Position numbers and translations under genes: made by a program. Below, piece after piece: positions 52,401 to 63,400 of a stretch of DNA of 64,000 nt. The first letter of the stretch is position 1. Each line of letters starts with the position of its first letter. The notes below the pieces were generated by a model. The model was not told the origin of the DNA. It did no database searches and saw nothing but the letters and a program-made list of their open reading frames with translations. This DNA comes from Pelecanus crispus (Eukaryota > Chordata > Aves > Pelecaniformes > Pelecanidae), in NCBI RefSeq assembly GCF_030463565.1, contig NC_134656.1, forward strand, positions 687,001 to 751,000, read 5' to 3'.

Positions 52401-54620
52401 CGGCGGGGCAGGAGGGGGCAGCTGCCTGCCAGGCCCGGCGGAGCAGCGCGGCGAACGGGCAGCCTTTCCTTTGGGAGGAGAAGCGGCTTTTCCAAGGCAA
52501 AGCAGACTGTTTTTCCACCTGGCCCTGCAGCCAGGTCCAGGGAGCCTGGCGTGCTCCGGTGTCGCAGCCACGGGGCGTCCGCTCCCCGCGGAGTTGAAGC
52601 ACCCTGTGCTGACAGGGCAGGAGGAGGGGTGTGCTGGGGGTGTCGGACGCGGTCCTGGGCTCTGGCTCGTCGCTGTCGGCGCACGCCGAGCCAGAGGCTG
52701 TTACGGAGAAGCGCAGAGCGCCGAACCAGCATCGCCTGCGGAGGGGCGAGCCAGCCAGCTGATAACCAGCTCCTCTGGAAAGGCATGGGGGAGAGCGCTC
52801 CAGCCCGCTTCTGAAGGGGGGGTTGAGGAGGAATTTGTTATGTCACCGCCTTTGTTCTCAGGCCAAGCCCATGTTTTTATTTAAAAGAAAGGAGAAACAC
52901 AGACCCCTCGCGTGTCTCTTGATTTATTTGGCCCCTGAGCTCGGGGCGGGCAGGAGGGCTGGGGCAGGGCTGCTCTGCCGCCGGCTGTGCCGCCGCTCGG
53001 GACGGCGCTTCCCTGGCAGGGCTCCCTGGGGACGGGGCAGCCCCTTCCCACGGCCACGGGAGCTGTGGGCGGGCAGCAGCAGCGTGGGCAGGGGAGATGG
53101 AGTCTCCAGCTGTCTCGAGCCTTTCCGAACCGGTGGCCCCGGCGTGGCCACGACGTGGCCACGAGGCCAGTCCCAGCCGCCGGCAGGGTCCTGCGGCGCT
53201 GCATGGGGCGGACGCGTACCCGCTGCCAGGGGAGCCGTGAGCGGGGACGCGGTGTTTTGCAGCCTGAACCGGTTGAAGCTGGTATGAGCTGAATTCCAGT
53301 CTCCCAGTGTCATTTCCCAGCAGTTTGCTGGAAAACCCTCAGCCCTCCTGCCCCCAGGGTGCCTGTTCCTCCGAGGAGCCTCTCCCCGGTTCCTCCTCCA
53401 CGGCCCTCGTTGCAGCCAGGCTCCGACGGGGTCTGGGGGAGGAAGCGCGAGGGGTCTGCGCGCCCTGGCCACGGCGTTGGTGTGTAGCATGCTTGTGCTC
53501 CTCTGTGAGTACGCGTGTCTGGGTTTGAACGCCTGAAGCTGCGCGGTTCCCCCAGGACCTGCACGCGAGCGATGCGCTTCCCCCACGGTGGCTTCCCGGG
53601 GGTGGGCATCTGCTGGGCAAGCACCGGCACGCTCGCGCTTTCCAGCAGTCCCTTGGGACGGGGCGCAGCCGGGAGTTTGGAAGGCAGCCTTGCCCTGGCC
53701 AGCTTAGAGCAGGCTGGAGTTACGTTCAGCCCTTGGAGTCTGACCCTTTGGTGTTACCGTTGACCCTTCCCATTTTCCTTTGGTATTGCTTGTTTCTGTG
53801 TTTTTCCATTTTTTTTTTTTTTTTCTGGCAGCTCCCCAGCAGCACCAGCCACCTCGGCTTGATGACAGGTGAGACCCAGGTTTGCTCTGTCGGAGCAGGA
53901 GCTTGGAGATAACAAAGCTGCTTTGGGGCACCTCTGCTTGCTACTGCTTCCAAAACCCTCACGGAGCCGAGGATGGTGCCGCATGGCTTGGTGCTGCTGT
54001 CACCTTCCTTTTGCATTGCGGGCTCCCTTTGTGTTCACCTGCTGAAACCAGACCTGTGTGTCCCGGTTGTCCCCCGGGAGGACAAATCCAGGCACGACTG
54101 CGTTTCCGCCGTGGCGTGGGCCAGGTCCCCGTCCTGCGCTTCAGAACACCCGCGGCTGTTCGTGGCCGAGCCCTGACACCGCGGGCTGCCGTAACAGGAA
54201 CGGTCCCGCCGCAGCTTTGCTGGCACCAGAACTGCTGGGGGTCCCGTCCGGGGGGTCCGTGTCGTCCCACTTGTGGCTGCCGCTGCGCCTTTGCCTTGCC
54301 ACCCATCGTCCATGCTCTCCTCCTTGCCCGGGACGAGGGCACAGCCACGGCTCTGGCCGGGAGCGTTGCAGCACCGCTGCCTCTTGGCCCACTTCTATCT
54401 TCCTTCCTCTTCCCCCCATCTCGCTGTGGTTAATAACGCCGTGTCCCGCCTGCCCCCGCAGTCCGCAGGGCAGGGCTTGACGGGAACCTGGCAGCAAGGA
54501 GGAGGAGGGGGAGGAAGAGTGCAGTTGCTGACCCTGGCTGGAGCTCCCTGCTCGGTGCCCGGGTACCGGCGGCTCCGCTGGAGCAGGGAGCGAGGAGCCG
54601 TGGGGAACGGCTGCCCCGGG

Positions 54621-54650
54621 GAGGAAGAGGAGGAGGAGGAGGAGGAGGAG
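54621..54650. repeat. GAG/GGA trinucleotide run
   Basis: GAGGAAGAGG followed by repeated AGG units. Intergenic, purine-only on the plus strand. It produces the Ser- or Glu-rich stretches in overlapping ORFs, none of which I accept as genes. Confidence 0.85.
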
Positions 54651-54879
54651 GGGGGCCATCCGCCCCCGGGGCTGGCATCCTTGCCCGACCCACGGCCCGT
54701 CTCTGTCTCCAGGCTGGTTTTGTCGTCTTCTGCAACTAACATTTATTCCTTTTTTTCCTTTGGAAAAAAGTATTTCCCTGTCCTTGCGGGAGCTCCCCTC
54801 CACGGGCTGGGCTGGCCACAGTGCCCCGTGCCCCGGCACTGCCGGACCCCCGCCAGCCCGGCCCCGCCAGACGCCCCCC

Positions 54880-55070
54880 GCCTCCCGTGACAAATGATTT
54901 TGCCATTTCATGGGTGGGAAAGAAACATTGATTAACTCCTGCACTTGCCTTTCTGGAAAGGTTATAGCTTAATTGGTGGACTTGGAGTCATAAATCACGT
55001 GCTGAAGGATCAGTGGAAATAAGAAAATTTTTGCAGAATGTTGCAAAAACACCTTTTTGGTAGAAGGTAT
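54880..55070. promoter_or_regulatory. Candidate distal regulatory element 1 upstream of TGM2
   Basis: AT-rich, non-repetitive island in GC-rich DNA with GACAAATGATTTTGCCATTT, GAAACATTGATTAACTCC, AGCTTAATTGGTGG and GTCATAAATCACGTG. It contains E-box and homeodomain-like cores. Function is inferred from composition only. Confidence 0.28.
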
Positions 55071-56439
55071 CCAGCTGTGCCCACCCAGCTGTGGGGGCTG
55101 AGGGCAGCGGAGAGCACAGGGTTCCTCCGAGGAAACGATTCACCCTCCAGCGAGGGGCCGGAAATTCTCCCTTCTGTTATCAGTTAATCTCAGGATTTGC
55201 AAAATATCCTTTTTTGGTTTTTTTCTTTTGGAAAAGAAAAAAAACAGGAAAGCCATTGTTTGCTTTATTCAGAAGAATCCGAATTCCATCTGTTATGGAA
55301 GATGATTCTGTTCTCCATGGGAACTGCTATCCCCCCAAACCTCAAAACTAAAATTTGAAAAGTCCTAACTTTTTCCTAGCCGAGGAAGGCAGCGGAGGTG
55401 GGAGAAGAAGGCTCTTCCCACCAGGGCAGAGGAGAGCGGACTGATGGCAGCAGCCTCCCGCCCCGGGGATGCCGGCTGGTGCCGGCACCCCACCGCCGCG
55501 GGTGCTCGAGCGAAGGCAAACGCCGGCAGCAGCGGCCCAGCTCGGAGGTCCCTGCCCGCCCGGGGGTCCCCCCGGCCCCCCGCACCTGCCGGCGCTCCTG
55601 GCCAAGCGCTCAGAGCGAGCAGGGAACGGCGTCGCAGATGTGAAGCATTTATTATTCATGTCAGTAATTATCTGTTCCCTGATTCTCCCCAGCATTTTAT
55701 TGAGGAATTAGAATGTTAATATGAGGAATTTCAAAATCACGCTGCAGACGCCCCTATTACTGCTGCCGCGCTGCTGCTGCTGCTCAAAACCTGCACATTG
55801 GGAAATGCCCCCAACTCGCTGGGTTTGCCCCGGCTCGATGCCGTCAGACCCTCGCCTCGACGTGCAGCAGAAGAGGGGCTTGGTATGGCCCCAAGCACTG
55901 TCCTGCTGCGGGACTGGTGCTTCTCCATCTTCTCTTGACTATTCTCTTTTCTTCCCAGCCTCCAGGCGTTTGCTTTGCCCGAGTTTATTTCTTAAACCCC
56001 ACATCCAGGTCTTCCTGGATTTACCTCCAGCTCCTCGCAGCCTTTGGGGTGCTCCCCTGCACGGCCTGGGCCCCGGTGCCAGAATCTCTTCAGGCGAGGT
56101 TAGGGGATGCCGAGATGCAGAAACTGCCTTCGCTCCATGTGTGATGATGATGATGAACAGCAGCACAGATTTGAGTGCCTTTCCAAAGGGTTCCCAGGAA
56201 ACTGGCTCTTTAAACACAGGTAAAAGAAATGAAAACCGGTGAGCACCTCTTTCATTTCAATGTGGGAGCTAAAATAGACGTTGGTGCCCCAGCTAAGTAA
56301 AGAGGCAACTTCCCAACATGGGCCGTCAAGCCCAAGGCTCGCTCCCTGCCGCTTCTACCCTTCCCGGATTTGGGTCGTTTCAGCCTCGGACCTCGTATTG
56401 CCACTGGCGATGGCGCGGGAGAACAGCAAAGCATAAAAC

Positions 56440-56710
56440 ACCTTCTGCGGCACTGGCGATGTTATTCCTATAAACAAGCAAAGCGCTTCAGAATCAATAC
56501 GAAGTTTTACTCGCAGCCGCTAGAGAGATTTCATCTTCTGAATTATATGATGGGATAAATGAGATCCCAATCCGGCTGCCACCCCATGTACCAGCAGCTA
56601 TCGGTTCGCAGCCAGGCTGAACGGCTCCCAGAATTAATTAGAATAATCAATCCTAAAAATGACAAAAGTATTGATTAGCATTTTTGTCTCTTCACAGCCT
56701 GGCAGTGCTG
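56440..56710. promoter_or_regulatory. Candidate distal regulatory element 2 upstream of TGM2
   Basis: AT-rich island with CTATAAACAAGCAAAG (forkhead-like), GAATTAATTAGAATAATCAA (homeodomain-like) and AAAGTATTGATTAGCATTTT. The motif density and lack of repeats set it apart from the flanks. Conservation is not testable here. Confidence 0.3.
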
Positions 56711-58979
56711 TGACTCTGGGAGCATTGCAGAGCGATGAAAAGCAGCCTCAGCTGCGGACGGGAGATGCTTATCCAGTGGCGCTGCGTGACAGTGAGGGGT
56801 TTATGTGCAGCGATGGCATCACCCAAATGCTTCCACATGGCATTATTTCAGTAATAATATTCTTATCCCTATTCCTCACTCCTGTTCAATTTACACAGCG
56901 GTTCATTTTTAATGCCTGTCTATTCACTACTTTCCTGGACATGGCAAGAAAGCAGGGGCAGCGGGGACGGGATCCTCCAACCTGCCGATGCCGAGCGGGC
57001 CGATGCAGGCAGCTGCCCGGGTTTTGGGCAGCTCGGCCCCAGCAGACCCCCGCCGGCCCAGCCGTCGCTGCCGGGCTCGGGGCTGCCCGGCCGTAGCACG
57101 GGTCCCTGCCCGGGAGCCGGCGTGCCTGTGGCAGCGACGGGGTGCGCGGCGCTCATCGCCAGCGCGTAGCCCGCCTGTCCCCAGGGAGATGAGTAACGTG
57201 GACGGCGTGTCCAGCCCGTCACGGCACGAGCGCAAGCCCAGGGTGGGACGTGTGTGCTGTGCTGGTCACAGGAGGCTGAGCTCAGCCGCACGTGGCCGCA
57301 CGCTGATAACAAGGGCTCCTGAAGCCGCGGGCTTCTGTGAAAAAACAGGCAAAGATCGGTATCCAAAGAGGAATTTGGACGGCGTGCTGTTTTTCAGTGC
57401 ACTGCAGAGGCGAGTGTGTAACGGGATGACACAACAGAGCATCTGTTGGTAGAGCAGAAAATTGAGCGAGGGAACTGTCGGGCTGGGCTTTAAATGCTTT
57501 TGGAGGCAGAAGAGATTTCTGGCTCTTGCGACGAGCTGGGCGCCGTCCGGGCGGGCGCAGCTTTCGCCAGCCACGTGCGTGGGGACGGGGAGCAGGCACG
57601 CTTGCGGGGACGCAGGGGCGGGGGGGGGCACGTCCGTCTGCTCCTTCTCCGGATTTACGCTCTGCATCGTCTCTGCAGCAAGGGGGTTTCTGAAGCCCTT
57701 TAAACTCGGTGCAGGGCCAGAGAGTTGGGCATGGGTAAATATCATTACATGAAGAGGTAGGAAAAGCGGCGTGGCTGGGGTGACCTCGGTGACATTCAGG
57801 ATGTGGCGTTAGTTGGGGAATGGGGCAAAGCTGGCTGGGTTCACCCAGGCTGGATCGTGCGCACCTCCCCAGTGTCTATGATAACTACGTTCAAGCCAAA
57901 AGGAACGGGCTAGACCTTGGCTAGCGGGATTTTGGTGAAGCGGTGATAGAAGTGCTACGAGGGAAATCAGTGTTTGAGCTGGAGAAGGTGGAGTTTAAAA
58001 GAACTGAGAGTGGACAACGGGTAGGACTGGGAGCAGAAGCAGCGGGCAGGAGGTCCGCGGGCAGCGCGGGGGGAGCAGGCTGGGATGGGTCCTCGTTAAC
58101 GCTGCCGTTAATGACCTGGGCAGGAGGAGCGTGGCGCTGCGGGGGGCAGCCGGGACTGCAGCCTCCAGAGAGCAGCTCGGCAGGGCTTGGCTTGGGGATT
58201 TGGCAAAAACAAGGCTGGGGGGGTATGAGCGATGCTGACAAACCGCTGGGATGGGCAAGCGCCCTTTGCTGAGGCGCAGCACCGCGCGGGGCCACGAGCC
58301 ATGACCGCGCCGTGGCTGGGCGGAGGCGAGTGTTTTTCTGGAACGGCCTCTACGTGAGATACTGCTTTTTCTATGATGTCTCTTGATCAGCTCATGATGC
58401 AGCTCCCTGGGGTGGCGGGCGGCCCGGACAGCCCGTCCCCTGCCCGGCTTCGCCTGTTCCCGGGCGCCCAAACAGGTGGCACGGCTCGGTGGGAATGGGA
58501 TCCTTGGGGACTTTTTTTTTTTTTGGATGTTGTTTGGATGCTGTTTTGGATGGTGATCGGCGAGGTCGTGCCCAGCTCAGCCGGGTCCCCAAGGCTTTGG
58601 GACAGCCTGTTCCCAGCGAGCAGGGAGGCTGGGCAGGATGTACAGGGGAGAGGCAGGAGAACCGCAGAGGCATTTAACCCTTGCAAAAGGGAGAGGGACT
58701 CATTCTGCAAATGCCCGCAGCCTGGCAGCGGGGCAGGGCACAACAGGGACGAGCCAGCAGCGGTTTGAGCAGGACCGTCCTACCGGCAGCAAGATGCTGG
58801 TGGTGGGCAGGAGAGCCAGGCTGCGGCCGCAGCCCGGGCCAGCGGCACGGGAGGCTCTCGCGGCGGCACCGACTGCCCGTTGGCACTGGGCTGGGGCAGC
58901 AGTGGGGAGCCCGGGCGAGCAGCCCAGCGCCTGGCTCCCAGCAAGACACGGCTTTTCCTTCTGCTCCACAGGGACCACA

Positions 58980-59497
58980 CTGGGTGCTTCTCTTCAGGTT
59001 TATTAACATTAATAACGTTAGTCCCATGTTAACGAGTGCACACGAACAAAATGCCTGTCACCGTTGCTTGGCCAGGGTTCAGCAGCAGCACAGGAGACGG
59101 CAAAATCGATGGCAGAGGGGGGAGCACAGCGGGGCTGGTGGCAGAAATGCCTTGGCACGGGTCTGCGCTCCCATGGGATGCTCTGAGCACAGCTGCTCAC
59201 TGCAGGGAACCCTCACCGCTGTCCTGAGGCAAATCTAGCACTTGTAGGGAAAAATGCACTTTACGTGAGGATTGCGGCACACCTAGTAGATTATTAATGA
59301 ACTTCATGAGGCTGCTGATAGGGATACTGCCATTCCACAGCGGGGTGAGTGCTAAGTATGGGGAACTGGAGGACTCTGGGACCGAGGGTTGGGCAATAGG
59401 TCCCAGCACCACACCTCTGAGCACAGGATCACCATCCAGTCGGTGATCAAGACTTCCACAACCGGACAGAAACAGCCCCAACTGGAAGGGACTGGTC
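58980..59497 (-). other. KIAA1755: KIAA1755-like gene 3' UTR (presumed)
   Basis: From the stop codon to just past a minus-strand AATAAA at 58999-59004 (TTTATT on plus). About 500 nt. The end is inferred from the signal only. Confidence 0.5.
58999..59004 (-). promoter_or_regulatory. KIAA1755: Polyadenylation signal for the KIAA1755-like gene
   Basis: Minus-strand GTTAATAAACC contains the canonical hexamer, about 495 bases downstream of the stop codon. Confidence 0.5.
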
Positions 59498-60484
59498 TTA
59501 CTTAGCATTTGCTTTAGCTGGACTCTTGGTGTGGTGGTTCTCCAGGTAAACAATCTGGGGGGCCTTTTCGGAGGGGCAAGGTGCTCTGGGACTCTGCAGG
59601 TCCCGGGGCAAAGCCAGGCTTGCTGCTGAGGCTTCTTCGGTGGAGTTCTGCGAGTCTGAGTCTTCAGAGGAGAAACTGCTCTGGCTGGAAACCTGGAAGT
59701 ACTGGGTGGCTTCTGCCTGCTTGTCTGCGGGTGGACCGTGCGTGCCGGGGGCTGAGACAGTCCCAAGGGGCACAGCAGTGGGACACAACGGGTCAGCACC
59801 TGGAAACCGCGCCCGGGGAGGCAGGGAGAAGGGATGCCTCTGAAGGGGCTGGCTGTGCTCCTGGGTGAGGTGTCCTGCAGCTCCCAGGCAGGCTCCGCTC
59901 TCGGGTTTTGGGAGGGAGGTGTCAGCAGAGACGTGGTGGTGAAAGGCACAGTCGCCCTCCGGCCACTGCGGGCAGCAGGGCTGCGGGGAGCTCAGCTCCG
60001 CACCCAGCGCGGGGCCAGGAACGCTGCCAGCCTGGGGCTGTCCTGGCCCCTGGGGCTGTCCCGGTCCCCGGGCACTGGGCTCTGGCTGCTCCGCCGCCCC
60101 CCGGCCCCCCGGCACAGCTGGCTCGGGGCTGGCGGTTGCTTTGCAGACTGGGGCTTCCTTGCCAGGGGCTGCAGACCCCGAGCTGGGGGAGCCAAGGGTG
60201 TCTCCCCGCCCGTCGGCCTGTGCTCCCCAGGTCTCCTGCAGCTCCGCCAGCATCTCCTCCAGGATCTGCCGGGTCTCCTGGTACCTGTGCCGTGCCTCGG
60301 TCCAGGCTGCCAGCCCGCGGCTGCTCTGCATCCTGCACACCTGAGCCTTCATCTCCTGCAGCTTCTCCAGGGCGAACTCCACTGACAGCTTCTGGAAGGA
60401 GCTCTGCAGGCACTGCAGTGCCTGGCCCTCCCCGCGCTTCACCCGGGCCGAGCACTGCCTGCAGTCCAGCTTCAGCCCCGTGAT
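59498..60484 (-). CDS. KIAA1755: KIAA1755-like last exon
   Basis: 328 codons plus stop. Starts ITGLKLDCRQCSARVKRGEG (a CxxC pair), then helices (QSSFQKLSVEFALEKLQEMK, QETRQILEEMLAELQETWG). The rest is low-complexity, with a Ser-rich acidic cluster (SSQSSFSSEDSDSQNS) that could be casein-kinase sites. Ends VYLENHHTKSPAKANAK. Acceptor TTTTCTAG lies at the right end. Confidence 0.8.
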   Translation of the reverse strand: MTGLKLDCRQCSARVKRGEGQALQCLQSSFQKLSVEFALEKLQEMKAQVCRMQSSRGLAAWTEARHRYQETRQILEEMLAELQETWGAQADGRGDTLGSPSSGSAAPGKEAPVCKATASPEPAVPGGRGAAEQPEPSARGPGQPQGPGQPQAGSVPGPALGAELSSPQPCCPQWPEGDCAFHHHVSADTSLPKPESGACLGAAGHLTQEHSQPLQRHPFSLPPRARFPGADPLCPTAVPLGTVSAPGTHGPPADKQAEATQYFQVSSQSSFSSEDSDSQNSTEEASAASLALPRDLQSPRAPCPSEKAPQIVYLENHHTKSPAKANAK

Positions 60485-63400
60485 CTAGAAAAGGCAAGAG
60501 CGGCTGTCTTCACGACCGCCCAGCCAGCAGCGGGTCCTGCGGGAGGAGAGCCCACGCACCCACCTTGCTGGAGAACCGGCCGAGCTCCCGCAGCAGCTCC
60601 TGCTCAGCCTGCCGCCGCTCCACCTGCCTGTAGAAGCTCATCAGCTTCGTCCGGAAAAGGGCTGCAGCCACCTGGAAGGGGTCTGCCTCGGGGAAAGCCG
60701 CGTCTCGGACCTCAGCCGCCTCCTGACACAGGGCCAGGCCGTGCCGGTACTGAGCCTGCAGGGACGGCAGGAAGGAACAAGCTCCACGCTCGGGGAACGG
60801 CGCTGACCTGCTGCGCTGGGACGTGTGTGCAGGGTGAGGCTCTCTGCAGGCCAGCGGTCAGCATCGCTATCAGAGCTACATGGGAAACGTTTCTGGGCAA
60901 GTGAGAAGAAACAGAGAGACTGGGGATTCTCAAAATCTCTGCTCCGTCCTGGCTTGGCTCAAAATGCACAAAACACATCGTCCTGTCCTGAGTGGTCACC
61001 TTGCCTTGTCCTCCCTGCGGTGCATGTAACTAAAAGGCCTCCGTATCTAGAGGTGTGGGAAGAACAAATCCTTGTCACCACATTATTTGTTGTCTGGTGG
61101 ACGGCCAGGCTCTGCAGCCCGGCCCTGTGGGAGGATGGGGGCTGCAAAGGATGGAGCTCAGAGCAGCCCCAGCCCAAAGCGCACCAAGGAGCAGCGCAGC
61201 CGTGCCCCTCACCAGAGCAGGGCTGCCCAAAGACCCGGCAAAGCTGGCCTTGAAAACTGCAGCCTGACCCAGCCAGCCTGGGGACACCCAGTTTTGCCCA
61301 CAAGCCTCGTTCCAAACTGTGGGATTTGGGCTGATTGTACCAAATTTTGTAACAACGTTTGGACGTTTCTAATTTGGCGTTTCCAGTTTCTGCCGAGCAC
61401 CAGGCAGGGGCCGGAGCCACCTAACAGCACTGCTGGCAGCGATACCCTAGGAATGCGTCTTACAGAAAAGCCCCCTCCAAACATACTGTTGCCTGGCCGA
61501 GGAACTCGTTAAACTGCTCAGTGGAGCCCTGGAAGCTGTCGGGGCTCTGCTCCTCGGCGCCCATCTCCTGCAGCCGTGCCGCTGCCTCCCCGTCCAGCCA
61601 GGAGCCCAGCTGCAAGAGAGCGGGGCCGGGGGTCAGGCGGGACCGGCCGCTGGCAGCAGCGTCTGCAGCACCTCCCCTTCCTTCCCCGACCGGGGCATCC
61701 CGTCCCAGGCGTGGTCACGCACAGTCGCCCCGTAATGAAAATCAAAGCTCAGGCAATCCTGCTATTCTCTGGGCTTCCTTCATCATCGGAAAAACAAGGA
61801 AATGTGCCCAGAATGCTCAGCTGTGGGAACGCCGCAGAGGACAGCTTCAACTCGCTGCACCCAGAGCAACACGCCAGGGATGCATAACTCACCTTGCCGA
61901 ACTCGGCCTTGAGCTCGTGGACCTTTCGGAGGAACTCCAGGCGCTCCAGGCAGCTGTTGGACTGGGACACCAGGTCGTGAAGCTCTTCCTCCAGCTGGCT
62001 GTACAGCCCCTCAGCTGACTCCATGCTGGTCCTGGTGATTGGGGAGGAGAGGGGCTGTCAGTGCCGGGTGCTGCCGGGCAAGCTGCCGGCTCCTCCTGGA
62101 GATGCCGGCGGAGGCAGCTCTCCGGCGGGCAGGAGCCTCTGGACGGGGCAGCTCCCTGGAAGCGAGCACCGGCACGTGGCCATGCGGGCAGCCGGGAGCT
62201 GAGGGAGCAGACAGGCAACGACGCAGCACGTGCGGCTGGCAAGAGCCCGGCAGCAGCCGACCAAGAGACCTCCCCACCCGCCTCGTGCCTCCTCAGAGCC
62301 CACCCGGGACACGAGGGCGCTCCCTGGGCTGCAGGCCCAGCACGCCAGGTATGCTGCGGCACAGCACCCTGGCCCTGCAGGTGCCTGGCACCTCCCCATC
62401 CCACGGAGCAAGATGGATGTCAGGGAACACGGGACGGGAAAGCGTTGGCTGTCGGTGTGGCCCGGCCCAGCCAAGAGAAGGGAGCAGAAGGGAGCAGTGG
62501 GATTAGCACTGCCTGCATGCATGGACCACCGGATGAGTGCGGCATCGCTGGACATGTGCAGCATCGCCGGACGAGCGCGCCATCGCTGGACATGTGCAGC
62601 ACCGCCCGACGAGCGCGGCACCACTGGACATGTGCAGCATCGCTGGATGAGCACGGCATCGCTGGACATGTGCGGCATCGCCGGACGAGCGCGGCACCGC
62701 CGGGGCCTGGCCCCATCTAGTGGCTTTGCCTGCGACCAGCCTGGAGGGCTCGCTGCAGGCCTTGCTGCAGGGCTCGCTGCAGGCCGTGCTGAGCAGCCCC
62801 AGAGCCCGGTCCCGGGGCAGGAGACCCTCCCGGGAACCTGTGCACCCTCCCCAGCTGGGATGACGGGAAACCCTGCAAAGGGCTGTCTGAGACACGAGCT
62901 CCAGGCTCGGGGGGAGTTTGCAGGGCAGGAGGGAGCACGGCACCAGCTGCGGGGCGTGGGAAAGAAGCTCGTGCTTACGGGGACCGGGCTGCCCCTGGGG
63001 AGGTGGCTTTGTTGGCCAGCGAAGGAGGCCGGGGGTCCTCTGGCAAAGCCGCCCGCTCCTACCTGACATCGGCCGAGGCGCTGAGCCGGGCGGCCTCCCT
63101 GCGTAGCCTGGCCAGGACGGCCCCCGCCTCGCGCTGCACGCACACCAGCTGTGGGTCGCTCAGCACCCTCCGCATCAGCTCCTGGTGCCTCCCGATGCAC
63201 GCGGCCGCATCCTGCGGAGGGAGGTGGGACACGCGTCTCACCTGGGGCCTCACCTAGCAGCTCCTGGGCCAGCGCACGACGGGCACCCAGGGCTGCACCC
63301 CCAGGGACGAGCAAAGGGGACAGCCCCGCAGCCAGGAGCAGCCGGTCCGGGAGGGGCTGCACCGAGTTTTGGGGAACCGGGGTGAAATGTTGCTGTGTGC

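Larger units (their letters stand above)
47973..58979. other. Intergenic region upstream of TGM2 and downstream of the KIAA1755-like gene
   Basis: About 11 kb of GC-rich DNA. It contains the TGM2 proximal promoter, homopolymer tracts at 48101-48117 and 48208-48244, a 32-bp duplication at 48435-48494, one LTR (48761-49079) with adjacent element sequence, a GAG run at 54621-54650, and AT-rich islands at about 54880-55070, 55640-55760, 56440-56710 and 56790-56940. Numerous long ORFs have no domain or splice support. No gene seen. Confidence 0.65.

Noticed and set aside
51728-52786. 352-codon minus-strand ORF
   Set aside because: Pro/Arg/Ser-rich chance frame in GC-rich DNA. No recognisable motif.
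57781-57796. TGACCTCGGTGACA as a retinoic-acid response element for TGM2
   Set aside because: Only one good half site. The second deviates and the spacing is not a standard DR5 or DR2. About 10 kb from the promoter.
62522-62703. Alternating repeat halves resembling repeat-spacer structure
   Set aside because: The would-be spacers are themselves near-identical. Eukaryotic intronic tandem repeat.
62058-63362. 434-codon minus-strand ORF
   Set aside because: It runs through a real exon in another context, the intronic minisatellite and splice sites. Repeats with a period that keeps frames open explain its length.
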